From positions 22,754 to 86,753 of the forward strand of contig NZ_JACIBC010000014.1 of the NCBI RefSeq assembly GCF_014195095.1: a DNA stretch of 64,000 nucleotides. Direction: 5' to 3'. The first letter of the stretch is position 1; each line of letters opens with the position of its first letter. Below the pieces are notes generated by a model. It did not search any database. It was not told where the DNA came from and saw only the letters and a program-made list of their open reading frames with translations. This document shows positions 8,060 through 15,257 of the stretch, one piece after another. The position numbers were made by a program, and so were the translations under genes. This stretch comes from Rhizobium sp. BK602. GTDB lineage: Bacteria > Pseudomonadota > Alphaproteobacteria > Rhizobiales > Rhizobiaceae.

Positions 8060-8466
8060 TGTGACAGCGTGTCCCGCAGCTTGGCTATGAAGTCGTTCAT
8101 GTCTTCGTCCGTATAGGGTTCGGCCTTGCCGTGGCCCCAGATCGGGCCGGGCCAGTTCGCGTCCCCCTCGAACCGTGCAATGACATGAACATGAAGCTGA
8201 CGGACGATATTTCCAAGAGCCCCGATGTTGATTTTTGTCGCGCCGGTCACCGTCTTCAGGGCATCGGCGACCTTGTTGGTCTCGAAGGTCAGCAAGACCT
8301 GGTCGAGCGGTGTCAACTCGAATATTTCCGAGATGCCGGGCCGGCGGGGCACCAGAACCAGCCATGGCCAGCGGCTGTCCTTCGACAGGCGCACGTCGCA
8401 AAGGCCGGTGATCGTCACGGAAACGCTGTCATTCGCCAGACGTTCGTCGAGCGTAAATTCCTTCAA
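8056..8466 (-). CDS. HIT-family nucleotide hydrolase-like protein
   Basis: A 136-residue histidine-triad fold protein. The motif reads QLHVHVIAR (His92, His94), so the third His of the canonical HxHxHxx triad is Ile96. The central histidine, which acts as nucleophile in HIT enzymes, is kept. This resembles a HIT subgroup of unknown substrate rather than HinT itself. The first ATG is at 8466, after AATTCCTTC-like sequence without a clear ribosome binding site. It overlaps nudC by four bases, so both products are made together, which suggests a joint role in dinucleotide or adenylylated-metabolite clean-up. Confidence 0.85.
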   Translation of the reverse strand: MKEFTLDERLANDSVSVTITGLCDVRLSKDSRWPWLVLVPRRPGISEIFELTPLDQVLLTFETNKVADALKTVTGATKINIGALGNIVRQLHVHVIARFEGDANWPGPIWGHGKAEPYTDEDMNDFIAKLRDTLSQ

Positions 8467-8522
8467 TGGGTGGTCCTCCAGAGTGTTTTATCAAATGTTT
8501 AGCAGTTTTTTTTGACCTTGGC

Positions 8523-8551
8523 TTGCTTTTGATGACGATATTGCCGATATG
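8523..8551 (+). promoter_or_regulatory. Probable promoter of the SRP RNA gene
   Basis: TTGCTT (8523-8528), a 17-base spacer, and GATATG (8546-8551), placing a start site near 8557-8559, exactly where the SRP RNA stem begins. It lies in the divergent gap upstream of the HIT gene. Confidence 0.5.
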
Positions 8552-8555
8552 TGCC

Positions 8556-8658
8556 TCCGGGAGGTTGGTGGTGGACGAGCCACTCGCCAACCGGGTCAGG
8601 TCCGGAAGGAAGCAGCCCCAACGAGCCCGGCACGGGTCATCGTGCCAGCCTCCCACCC
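8556..8658 (+). ncRNA. ffs: Signal recognition particle RNA, small bacterial (4.5S) type
   Basis: The conserved SRP core GGTCAGGTCCGGAAGGAAGC lies at 8594-8613, followed by AGCCC. The ends pair: GGGAGGTTGG (8559-8568) with CCAGCCTCCC (8645-8654). A run of five T (8659-8663) follows and serves as terminator. The RNA binds Ffh to target membrane proteins. It directly precedes dnaX, an arrangement common in bacteria. Confidence 0.96.
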
Positions 8659-8703
8659 TTTTTGAAAGCAAGGCCCGGCTTTCTGCGGGCAATAAGCAGG
8701 GCC

Positions 8704-10575
8704 ATGAGCGACACCGAGCGACAAGCAAAAGATGCCGCTTCGACCGGCACCGGTTACCGGGTGCTGGCCCGCAAATACCGTCCCAAGGATTTCACCGACC
8801 TGATGGTCGGCCAGGAGCCGATGGTCCGCACGCTAACCAACGCGTTCGAGACCGGCCGCATCGCCCAGGCCTATATGCTGACCGGCGTGCGTGGCGTCGG
8901 CAAGACGACGACGGCCCGCATCCTGGCGCGCGCGCTCAATTACAAGACCGCCGAGACCGATCGTCCCACAATCGACCTGCGTGAACCCGGCGAGCATTGC
9001 CAGGCGATCATGGAAGGCCGGCATGTCGACGTCATCGAGATGGACGCCGCCTCCCATACCGGCATCGACGATATTCGCGAGATCATCGAGCAGGTGCGCT
9101 ACCGCCCGGTTTCGGCGCGCTACAAGGTCTATATCATCGACGAAGTGCACATGCTGTCGACGGCCGCCTTCAACGGGCTGCTGAAGACACTGGAAGAGCC
9201 ACCGGAGCATGTGAAGTTCATCTTCGCCACCACCGAAATCCGCAAGGTGCCGATCACCGTGCTGTCACGCTGCCAGCGCTTCGATCTGCGCCGCATCAGC
9301 GCGTCGGATCTCGTCGGGCTGTTCACCACCATTTCGGCCAAGGAAGGCATCGAGGCGGAGCCGGAAGCGCTCGCCATGATCGCCCGCGCCGCCGAGGGCT
9401 CGGCCCGTGACGGCCTGTCGCTGCTCGACCAGGCGATCGCCCATGGCAGCGGCGTGGTCGCGGCCGATGCCGTACGCTCGATGCTGGGCCTTGCCGACCG
9501 CGCCCGCATCGTCGATCTCTTCCATCACATCATCAAGGGCGATGTCGCAGCCGCTCTGGCCGAATTCAACAGCCAATACGAGGCCGGCGCCAATCCCGTG
9601 GTCGTGCTGACCGACCTCGCCGATTTCACCCATCTCGTCACCCGCCTGAAATATGTGCCCGACGCCGCCGACGATCCGTCGCTGAGCGAAATCGAGCGCG
9701 GCAAGGCGAGCGAATTCGCGCAGAGCGTGGCAGTGACCGCGCTGTCGCGCATCTGGCAGATGCTGCTGAAGGGCATCCCCGAGACGGAAAGCGCGGCGCG
9801 CACCGCCGGTGCTGCCGAAATGGTGCTGATCCGGCTGGCGCACGCCGCGCATCTGCCGGCACCGGAAGACGCGGCGCGCAGGCTCGCCGAATTTTCCGAC
9901 GGCAATGGCGGCGCGCGTCCCGTGCCCGCTTCGCCGAACGGCAATGGCGGCGGAGCCCCCGTCTCCTATCAGGGCAACGTCATGGCGCGGGCGGTCGAGA
10001 CCCCCGCTCCCCGGCCAACGCCGGCGGCACCCGTCGCCATGCTGCGCTCGGTTCCGAACACGCAAGCCGATGCTCCTCCGGTCGGCCGCATCGAGCAGAA
10101 GCCGGCCGAGGCGCCGAAACCGCTGGTTCCGGTCAATTCGATGGCCGACATCGCCGAACTCGCCAGCCAGAAGCGCGATCCGAAACTGAAGGCGATGGTG
10201 CGCAGCTTCGTGCGCCCGGTGCGGCTGGAGCCCGGCCGGCTCGACGTCAGCCTGACACCGGGGGCACCGGGAACGCTCCTGAACGAGCTTGCCGTCAAAC
10301 TGAAGGAATGGACCGGCATTCACTGGATCGTCAGCCTCAGCCGCGACGAAGGCGAGCCGACGCTGGTGGAGGCCGAGGCGAACATCAAAAAGCAACTAGT
10401 GCAGGATGCACTGCAAGATCCCGATATCGCGGCAATCGTTGCGCGCTTCCCGGGCTCCAAGGTTTACGTCACGGTCAAAGAACCCGAAGCACTTGAAGAA
10501 GAACAGACCGCCGCTCCGGCAACGGCCGAATCCGTCGACGGCGATATCCTGCCGGGTGATGACATCGAATTCTAA
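8704..10575 (+). CDS. dnaX: DNA polymerase III subunits gamma/tau
   Basis: A 623-residue clamp-loader ATPase of the replisome. Walker A is GVRGVGKTT (61-69), Walker B lies in YIIDEVHML (about 143-151), and the sensor-1/SRC region reads TVLSRCQRFDLRR. Domain III and a Pro/Ala-rich linker (about 400-500) precede a tau-like C-terminal domain. The zinc module found between Walker A and B in most DnaX proteins keeps only one cysteine (Cys99, in GEHCQ). The ATG at 8704 is used; the frame is open back to 8551 only because it reads through the SRP RNA. No obvious slippery A-run for making gamma is visible. ybaB follows on the same strand. Confidence 0.95.
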   Translation: MSDTERQAKDAASTGTGYRVLARKYRPKDFTDLMVGQEPMVRTLTNAFETGRIAQAYMLTGVRGVGKTTTARILARALNYKTAETDRPTIDLREPGEHCQAIMEGRHVDVIEMDAASHTGIDDIREIIEQVRYRPVSARYKVYIIDEVHMLSTAAFNGLLKTLEEPPEHVKFIFATTEIRKVPITVLSRCQRFDLRRISASDLVGLFTTISAKEGIEAEPEALAMIARAAEGSARDGLSLLDQAIAHGSGVVAADAVRSMLGLADRARIVDLFHHIIKGDVAAALAEFNSQYEAGANPVVVLTDLADFTHLVTRLKYVPDAADDPSLSEIERGKASEFAQSVAVTALSRIWQMLLKGIPETESAARTAGAAEMVLIRLAHAAHLPAPEDAARRLAEFSDGNGGARPVPASPNGNGGGAPVSYQGNVMARAVETPAPRPTPAAPVAMLRSVPNTQADAPPVGRIEQKPAEAPKPLVPVNSMADIAELASQKRDPKLKAMVRSFVRPVRLEPGRLDVSLTPGAPGTLLNELAVKLKEWTGIHWIVSLSRDEGEPTLVEAEANIKKQLVQDALQDPDIAAIVARFPGSKVYVTVKEPEALEEEQTAAPATAESVDGDILPGDDIEF

Positions 10576-10596
10576 GGATACGATGGCGAACCGAAG

Positions 10597-10627
10597 AGCC
10601 GCCCAGTAAAATCTGCTGGGTGGCTTT
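10597..10627 (+). terminator. Hairpin after dnaX, weak terminator
   Basis: AGCCGCCCAG (10597-10606) pairs with CTGGGTGGCT (10616-10625) around a nine-base loop. Only three T follow, so it may attenuate dnaX transcription rather than stop it before ybaB. Confidence 0.5.
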
Positions 10628-10682
10628 CGAATGATATTGTACTAAATCCTAACGAAAGACACGGGAAGAAGGACGAGCAACG

Positions 10683-11006
10683 ATGCGCGACATCATGGGC
10701 ATGATGGGCAAAGTGAAGGAAATGCAGGCCAAGATGGAGAAGATGCAGGCGGAGATCGCCGACATCCGCGTCGAAGGCAAGGCCGGCGGCGGCCTCGTCA
10801 CCGTGACCGTCAACGGCAAGGGCCTGATGCTCGGCCTCAAGATCGATCCGTCGCTGTTCAAGGAAGACGACGTCGAAATCCTCGAGGACCTGATCGTCGC
10901 CGCCAACAAGGACGCCCAGGACAAGGCCGAGGCGATCACCGCCGAAAAAACCCGCGAACTGACCGCCGGACTGCCGATCCCGCCCGGCTTCAAGATGCCG
11001 TTCTGA
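10683..11006 (+). CDS. YbaB/EbfC-family nucleoid-associated protein
   Basis: A 107-residue DNA-binding protein. It begins MRDIMGMMGKVKEMQAKMEK and continues with a helix of heptad-like Met/Lys/Gln, then VTVNGKGLMLGLKIDPSLF and a C-terminal GLPIPPGFKMPF, all typical of YbaB/EbfC. The family forms dimers shaped like tongs that bind DNA without strict sequence specificity. The gene lies between dnaX and (beyond two other genes) recR; dnaX-ybaB-recR is a conserved bacterial cluster, here interrupted by the Lrp regulator and a hydrolase. The ATG at 10683 follows GAAGAAGGA. Confidence 0.93.
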   Translation: MRDIMGMMGKVKEMQAKMEKMQAEIADIRVEGKAGGGLVTVTVNGKGLMLGLKIDPSLFKEDDVEILEDLIVAANKDAQDKAEAITAEKTRELTAGLPIPPGFKMPF

Positions 11007-11027
11007 GGAAGACGCATCCGACGAAGG

Positions 11028-11504
11028 TCAGCGCGCCGTCGCCTTGCGGATCAATTCGCGGCCGATCGGTTTCGCCGGCTCGTTGCGCAGCACCAGCGAT
11101 GTCGTCACGGCGCCGTGCCGTGCGATGGAATCGACGATGGTTTCAAGGTCTGATGGTGAGGGCACAAGGACCTTCAGCAGAAAGCAATCCTCACCCGTCA
11201 GCCTGAGGACCTCGATGATCTCCGGCATCTCCGAGAACTGCTTCAGGTAGGGACGGATATGCTCATGCGTCGTCCTGAGCCGGATCACCGCCATCATGCC
11301 GAGGCCGACAGCATTGGGATCGACGACGGCGCGATAGCCGGCAATGATGCCGCGCTCTTCCAGCCGCTTCAGCCGTTCGGAGGCCGCCGGCTGCGACAGG
11401 CCGACCCGGCGGCCGAGCTCGGAAACCGAGATCCTTCCATCCTGCTGCAGGATCTCGATGATCGACAGATCCGTCGGATCAAGCCCTCTTTCGATACTAT
11501 CCAT
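11028..11504 (-). CDS. Lrp/AsnC-family transcription regulator
   Basis: A 158-residue Lrp/AsnC protein. Residues about 10-55 form the helix-turn-helix (ISVSELGRRVGLSQPAASER is the core), and about 70-150 the ligand-sensing RAM/AsnC domain with GEDCFLLKVLVPSPSDLE. Such proteins bind amino acids and assemble into octamers. It is divergent from the hydrolase at 11615, with a 110-base gap that holds an 8-base inverted repeat, so it may control that neighbour as well as itself. The effector is unknown. Confidence 0.93.
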   Translation of the reverse strand: MDSIERGLDPTDLSIIEILQQDGRISVSELGRRVGLSQPAASERLKRLEERGIIAGYRAVVDPNAVGLGMMAVIRLRTTHEHIRPYLKQFSEMPEIIEVLRLTGEDCFLLKVLVPSPSDLETIVDSIARHGAVTTSLVLRNEPAKPIGRELIRKATAR

Positions 11505-11517
11505 TCGTCACCTTCAA

Positions 11518-11549
11518 TTCATCGGCTGACAGCAGTTTTATCCGATGAA
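11518..11549. promoter_or_regulatory. Candidate operator between lrp-type regulator and hydrolase
   Basis: TTCATCGG (11518-11525) and CCGATGAA (11542-11549) form a perfect 8-base inverted repeat with a 16-base spacer, placed just upstream of the regulator start (11504) and 65 bases before the hydrolase start. The position fits autoregulation and control of the divergent gene. This is inference from symmetry only. Confidence 0.45.
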
Positions 11550-11614
11550 GTGCAATGTCAATCGATAAGGCGGCATGTCAGCTTCTCTCCGTCGAAACAA
11601 CGAGAGAGGACAGA

Positions 11615-12151
11615 ATGCGCGACATCATCATATTGCCGGGCCTCGGCGGCTCCGGCGACGGCCATTGGCAGACGCTGTGGGAACGCCAGGACCCGCGCAT
11701 GCGCCGGTTCCAGCCGTCGAGCTGGGACAGGCCGGAATTGACAGATTGGATCGCGGCGCTCGACCAGGAGATCAGTCGCTCGAAGACGCCGCCGATCCTT
11801 GTCGCCCATAGCCTTGCCTGCCAGTTCATCGCGCATTGGGCGGCTTCCGCGAAAACGAAAATCCTTGGCGCTTTCCTCGTTGCCGTGCCCGATCCCAGCG
11901 GCGATATCTATCTGAGCGAAGCTCCGAGCTTCGCCAATCCGCCACGCCGAAGGCTGCCGTTTCCGTCGCTCCTCGTCGCCAGCACCGACGATCCCTATGG
12001 GCCGTTCGGCTATGCCAAGGAAAGCGCTTCCGTCTGGGGCAGCGAACTCGCCGATGTTGGTCCGCTCGGCCACATCAATGCCGCCTCGGGGCTTGGCGGC
12101 TGGCCGGAGGGCCAGGCTCTTTTCCGGCGTTTCACGGCCGGGCTCGATTGA
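11615..12151 (+). CDS. RBBP9/YdeN-family alpha/beta hydrolase
   Basis: A 178-residue small alpha/beta hydrolase. It begins with a strand and the typical ILPGLGGSGDGHWQTLWE stretch and has the nucleophile elbow as AHSLA (in LVAHSLACQFIAHW), the form typical of the RBBP9/YdeN group. A Gly-His pair near the C-terminus (GPLGHINAASGLG) supplies the catalytic His. Family members are serine hydrolases of poorly known substrate. The ATG at 11615 has GAGAGAGGA upstream and gives the family N-terminus; an in-frame start at 11555 would add twenty unconserved residues. It is divergent from the Lrp-type regulator. Confidence 0.88.
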   Translation: MRDIIILPGLGGSGDGHWQTLWERQDPRMRRFQPSSWDRPELTDWIAALDQEISRSKTPPILVAHSLACQFIAHWAASAKTKILGAFLVAVPDPSGDIYLSEAPSFANPPRRRLPFPSLLVASTDDPYGPFGYAKESASVWGSELADVGPLGHINAASGLGGWPEGQALFRRFTAGLD

Positions 12152-12305
12152 AGAAGGCCATGCGACCCGTATGTTTACCGGCGCCGGTCCAATCCCTCTT
12201 CTTGCGCAGTCCGCTGAGCAGCGCCAGGATAAAAGACTGGAATTTTCATCGGCCGATCCTTCCTGCGTGATTCCGTTCCGTCAGCTTATCGGCTAAAAGC
12301 CTCCC

Positions 12306-12911
12306 ATGGCAAAGCGAGTCACCGGTCCCGAAATCGAAAAACTGATCCAGCTTCTGGCGAAGGTGCCGGGGCTCGGCCCGCGCTCGGCGCGGCGTGCCGC
12401 GCTGCATCTGATCAAGAAGAAGGATCAGCTCCTCGGCCCGCTGTCCCATGCGATGGGCGAGGCCTATGACAAGGTGAAGGTCTGCTCGCGCTGCGGCAAT
12501 GTCGATACCGTCGATCCCTGCACCGTCTGCACCGACGACCGCCGCGACCAGGGCGTCATCATCGTCGTCGAGGATGTCGCCGACCTCTGGGCGCTGGAGC
12601 GTGCCGGCGCGATGAATGCCGCCTATCATGTGCTCGGCGGCGTGCTCTCGCCGCTCGACGGCGTCGGCCCCGACGATCTCAACATTCGCGGCCTGATCGA
12701 ACGCGTCGGCGAAGGCGGCATTCGCGAGATCATCATCGCCGTCAACGCCACCGTCGAGGGGCAAACCACAGCACACTATATAACCGACCAGCTCGCCGGC
12801 CTGGAGGTGAAGATCACTCGATTGGCGCACGGCGTGCCCGTCGGCGGCGAACTCGACTATCTCGACGAGGGCACGCTGACGGCGGCGCTTCGGGCACGGA
12901 CGGCGATTTGA
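12306..12911 (+). CDS. recR: Recombination mediator RecR
   Basis: A 201-residue protein that acts with RecO and RecF to load RecA at gaps during recombinational repair. It shows an N-terminal helix-hairpin-helix (LAKVPGLGPRSARRAALHL), the four-cysteine zinc finger (Cys60, Cys63, Cys72, Cys75), and a Toprim domain (VIIVVEDVADLWALER onward). The ATG at 12306 gives the standard length. The stop TGA overlaps AAGGAGG (12911-12917), a strong ribosome binding site with no well-placed known gene after it; see the lytic transglycosylase entry. Confidence 0.97.
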   Translation: MAKRVTGPEIEKLIQLLAKVPGLGPRSARRAALHLIKKKDQLLGPLSHAMGEAYDKVKVCSRCGNVDTVDPCTVCTDDRRDQGVIIVVEDVADLWALERAGAMNAAYHVLGGVLSPLDGVGPDDLNIRGLIERVGEGGIREIIIAVNATVEGQTTAHYITDQLAGLEVKITRLAHGVPVGGELDYLDEGTLTAALRARTAI

Positions 12912-12986
12912 AGGAGGAAATGGATTGGTGCGAAGACATTGCCTTTCGCTCACGCTCAAGGCGCTCGTCGCCAATGCTTCTCGTAA

Positions 12987-13172
12987 CCTCCCTCTGCCCT
13001 TTCGGGCATCTCCCCCACAAGGGGAGAGATCAGTAACCCGCAGCACCAACAGACCTCAAATTGAGATTGTCTCCTCAGAGACTGAAGCATATCGGGTTGG
13101 TGAAAGGTGCGGCAAACTCCCGACAATCTCCCCCCTTGCGGGGGAGATGTCGCGAAAGCGACAGAGAGGGGT
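12987..13172. repeat. Paired palindromic repeat overlapping the lytic transglycosylase start
   Basis: Unit one (12987-13032) reads CCTCCCTCTGCCCTTTCGGG then CATCTCCCCCACAAGGGGAG. Unit two (13125-13172) reads AATCTCCCCCCTTGCGGGGG followed by AGATGTCGCGAAAGCGACAG and AGAGGGG. Each can fold on itself. They relate to the pairs at 5430-5584 and 24926-25071. The downstream gene uses the ATG inside unit two. Confidence 0.8.
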
Positions 13173-14430
13173 TCGGGAGGCTCGGCAAACTCGACATTTC
13201 CTTTCCCTAATCTGCATCCTCCTCCTCACCCTCCTCCCTCTGCCCGCTTTCGCCGCCTCCAAGGCCGACGTCGAAGCGCAATTCCAGACTTGGATCCAGA
13301 AAGACCTGTGGCCGGAAGCCAAGAAGGACGGCATTTCCGAAAAGACCTTTCGCGCCGCCTTCGCCGGGGTCACCCTGAACTGGAGCCTGCCGGATCTCGC
13401 GCCGCCCGGTTTTCCGAAGCCGAAGGAGCAGAAGCAGACACAGGCGGAATTCTCCTCGCCCGCTCCCTATTTCGACGAGGGGCGGCTGCAGAGATTGGCG
13501 ACGACGGGGCGTAGCTTTGCCACACAATATGGCCCGGCACTGAAGCGGATCGAGAAGGCCTATGGCGTGCCCGGCCCGATCCTGCTCGCCATCTGGGGCC
13601 GCGAGACCGGTTTCGGCGCGGCCAAGCTGCCGAATTCGGCGGTGCAGGTGCTGGCGACCAAGGCCTTCATGTCGACCCGCAAGGAGATGTTCCGCACCGA
13701 GCTCATTGCGGGCCTGCGCATTCTCGACCATGGCGACGTCACACCCGACCAGTTCATGGGCTCCTGGGCCGGCGCGCTCGGCCAGCCGCAATTCATGCCG
13801 ACCAGCTACCTGAAATATGCCGTCGATTTCGACGGCGACGGGCATCGCAACATCTGGACGTCTGTGCCGGACACGCTCGCTTCCATCGCCAACTATCTGG
13901 TGCAGAAGGGCTGGCAGCGCGGCCGCGGCTGGGGTTACGAAGTAACGATCCCGGCCAATGTCTCCTGCGCCCAGGAAGGGCCGGATCTCGCCAAGCCGAT
14001 CTCGCAATGGGCGTCGCTCGGCATCGCCAGGATCTCCGGCAAGGCATTTCCCTCCGACGAACTGGGCGCCGGCGGCATGATGCTGGTGCCGGCCGGCCGC
14101 GACGGGCCGGAATTCATCGTCACGCCGAACTTCTACGTCATCAAGGAATACAATAATTCCGACCTCTACGGCCTTTATATCGGCAATCTCGCCGATCGGA
14201 TCGCCTATGGCGCCGGCGCCTTCCAGGGCCAATGGGGCGATGTCGGCAAGATGCTGCGCTCGGATGTCGCCGGCATGCAGAAGACGCTGGAGCGGAAGGG
14301 CTACGATGTCGGCGGCACCGATGGCCTGCCGGGCTACAAGACACGGCGCTCGATCGGCCAGTGGCAGGAAAAGAGCGGCCTGAAGCCCACCTGCTATCCC
14401 GAAAGCTCGATGCTCGGCGTGCTGAAATAG
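13147..14430 (+). CDS. Lytic murein transglycosylase, MltB type, with peptidoglycan-binding domain
   Basis: A protein of about 427 residues that cleaves peptidoglycan glycan strands in the periplasm. After an Arg-rich start comes a signal peptide (about residues 18-38, ending LPLPAFAAS). The MltB fold follows, with catalytic Glu153 in WGRETGFGA and the conserved LGQPQFMPTSYLKYAVDFDG. The C-terminal part (about 365-415) is a peptidoglycan-binding repeat. The start is uncertain: the ATG at 13147 lies within an intergenic repeat hairpin and uses its GGGGGAG as ribosome binding site. The frame stays open upstream to a TTG at 12925, which has AAGGAGG at good spacing just after recR, so an older start may have been separated by repeat insertion. 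Confidence 0.9.
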   Translation: MSRKRQRGVREARQTRHFLSLICILLLTLLPLPAFAASKADVEAQFQTWIQKDLWPEAKKDGISEKTFRAAFAGVTLNWSLPDLAPPGFPKPKEQKQTQAEFSSPAPYFDEGRLQRLATTGRSFATQYGPALKRIEKAYGVPGPILLAIWGRETGFGAAKLPNSAVQVLATKAFMSTRKEMFRTELIAGLRILDHGDVTPDQFMGSWAGALGQPQFMPTSYLKYAVDFDGDGHRNIWTSVPDTLASIANYLVQKGWQRGRGWGYEVTIPANVSCAQEGPDLAKPISQWASLGIARISGKAFPSDELGAGGMMLVPAGRDGPEFIVTPNFYVIKEYNNSDLYGLYIGNLADRIAYGAGAFQGQWGDVGKMLRSDVAGMQKTLERKGYDVGGTDGLPGYKTRRSIGQWQEKSGLKPTCYPESSMLGVLK

Positions 14431-14515
14431 GCGGCACGGCCGGGTTTCGGCGCGAACAGCTTGCAATTTGCCGGGAACGGGCTTATATCCGCATCAAATT
14501 CTTGATCGTCTGATG

Positions 14516-14546
14516 AAGAGTGGGCCGCAAGGACCCGCTCTTTTTT
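14516..14546 (+). terminator. Terminator between lytic transglycosylase and rimP
   Basis: GAGTGGGCC (14518-14526) pairs with GGACCCGCTC (14531-14540, one bulge) around GCAA, followed by six T (14541-14546). It separates the recR/transglycosylase transcript from the rimP-nusA-infB operon, or could attenuate it. Confidence 0.8.
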
Positions 14547-14589
14547 ATTAGCTCGATCTCCAAATGCATGACAATGCAGGAGTGAACGC

Positions 14590-15195
14590 TTGTCGGAAGA
14601 GACAAACGCAAACAATGCCAATGAACCCAGGCTGATCGTCGAGACTGGCCTTGACCAGCGCGTCGCCGCCATCATCGAGCCGGTCCTCGTCGGCATGGGC
14701 TTCCGCCTGGTGCGCGTGCGCCTCATGAACCAGAACGGCCTGACATTGCAGGTCATGACCGAACGCAACGACGGCACGATGGATGTCGAGGGTTGCGAAG
14801 AGGTCTCCACCGCGATTTCGCCGGTGCTGGATGTGGAAGATCCGATCGATAAGGCGTATCATCTGGAAGTATCTTCGCCGGGTATCGACCGCCCGATGGT
14901 GCGCAAGTCCGATTTCCAGCGCTGGATCGGCCATCTCGTCAAGTGCGAGACCTCGATCCTGGTTGACAACCGCAAGCGCTTCCGCGGCAAGATCGCCGAG
15001 GTCAACGACGATGGCTTCACGATCGAACGCGACCAGGTCGCTTACGGCGAGGAGCCGAAGGTAACCATTCCGTTCAGCACGCTGGCCGAAGCCAAGCTGA
15101 TCCTGACGGACGATCTCATCCGCGATGCGTTGCGCGCCGACAAGCAGGCCAAGGCCGAGGCTGCGAACCAGAACGAAGCGGACGACGAAGAATAA
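14590..15195 (+). CDS. rimP: Ribosome maturation factor RimP
   Basis: A 201-residue protein needed for maturation of the 30S subunit. It has the RimP N-terminal domain (LDQRVAAIIEPVLVGMGFRL onward), the conserved DVEGCEEVSTAISPVLDVED and VSSPGIDRPM, then a C-terminal SH3-like domain and an acidic tail (residues about 180-201) longer than in E. coli. The start codon is TTG at 14590, chosen because AGGAG lies nine bases upstream and no ATG is available before the conserved region. It begins the rimP-nusA-ylxR-infB operon. Confidence 0.95.
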   Translation: MSEETNANNANEPRLIVETGLDQRVAAIIEPVLVGMGFRLVRVRLMNQNGLTLQVMTERNDGTMDVEGCEEVSTAISPVLDVEDPIDKAYHLEVSSPGIDRPMVRKSDFQRWIGHLVKCETSILVDNRKRFRGKIAEVNDDGFTIERDQVAYGEEPKVTIPFSTLAEAKLILTDDLIRDALRADKQAKAEAANQNEADDEE

Positions 15196-15257
15196 CCGAT
15201 CAACGAACCGCCTAACGGGACGGGAACCCCGAGGCAGGAAGACGGAGACTAAAGACA

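Noticed and set aside
8551..8703. N-terminal extension of dnaX
   Set aside because: These codons are the SRP RNA gene.
12920..13036. Short frame starting ATG two bases after AAGGAGG downstream of recR
   Set aside because: The spacing is too short for that ATG, the peptide has no features, and it ends in repeat sequence. The ribosome binding site itself is kept as part of the transglycosylase finding.
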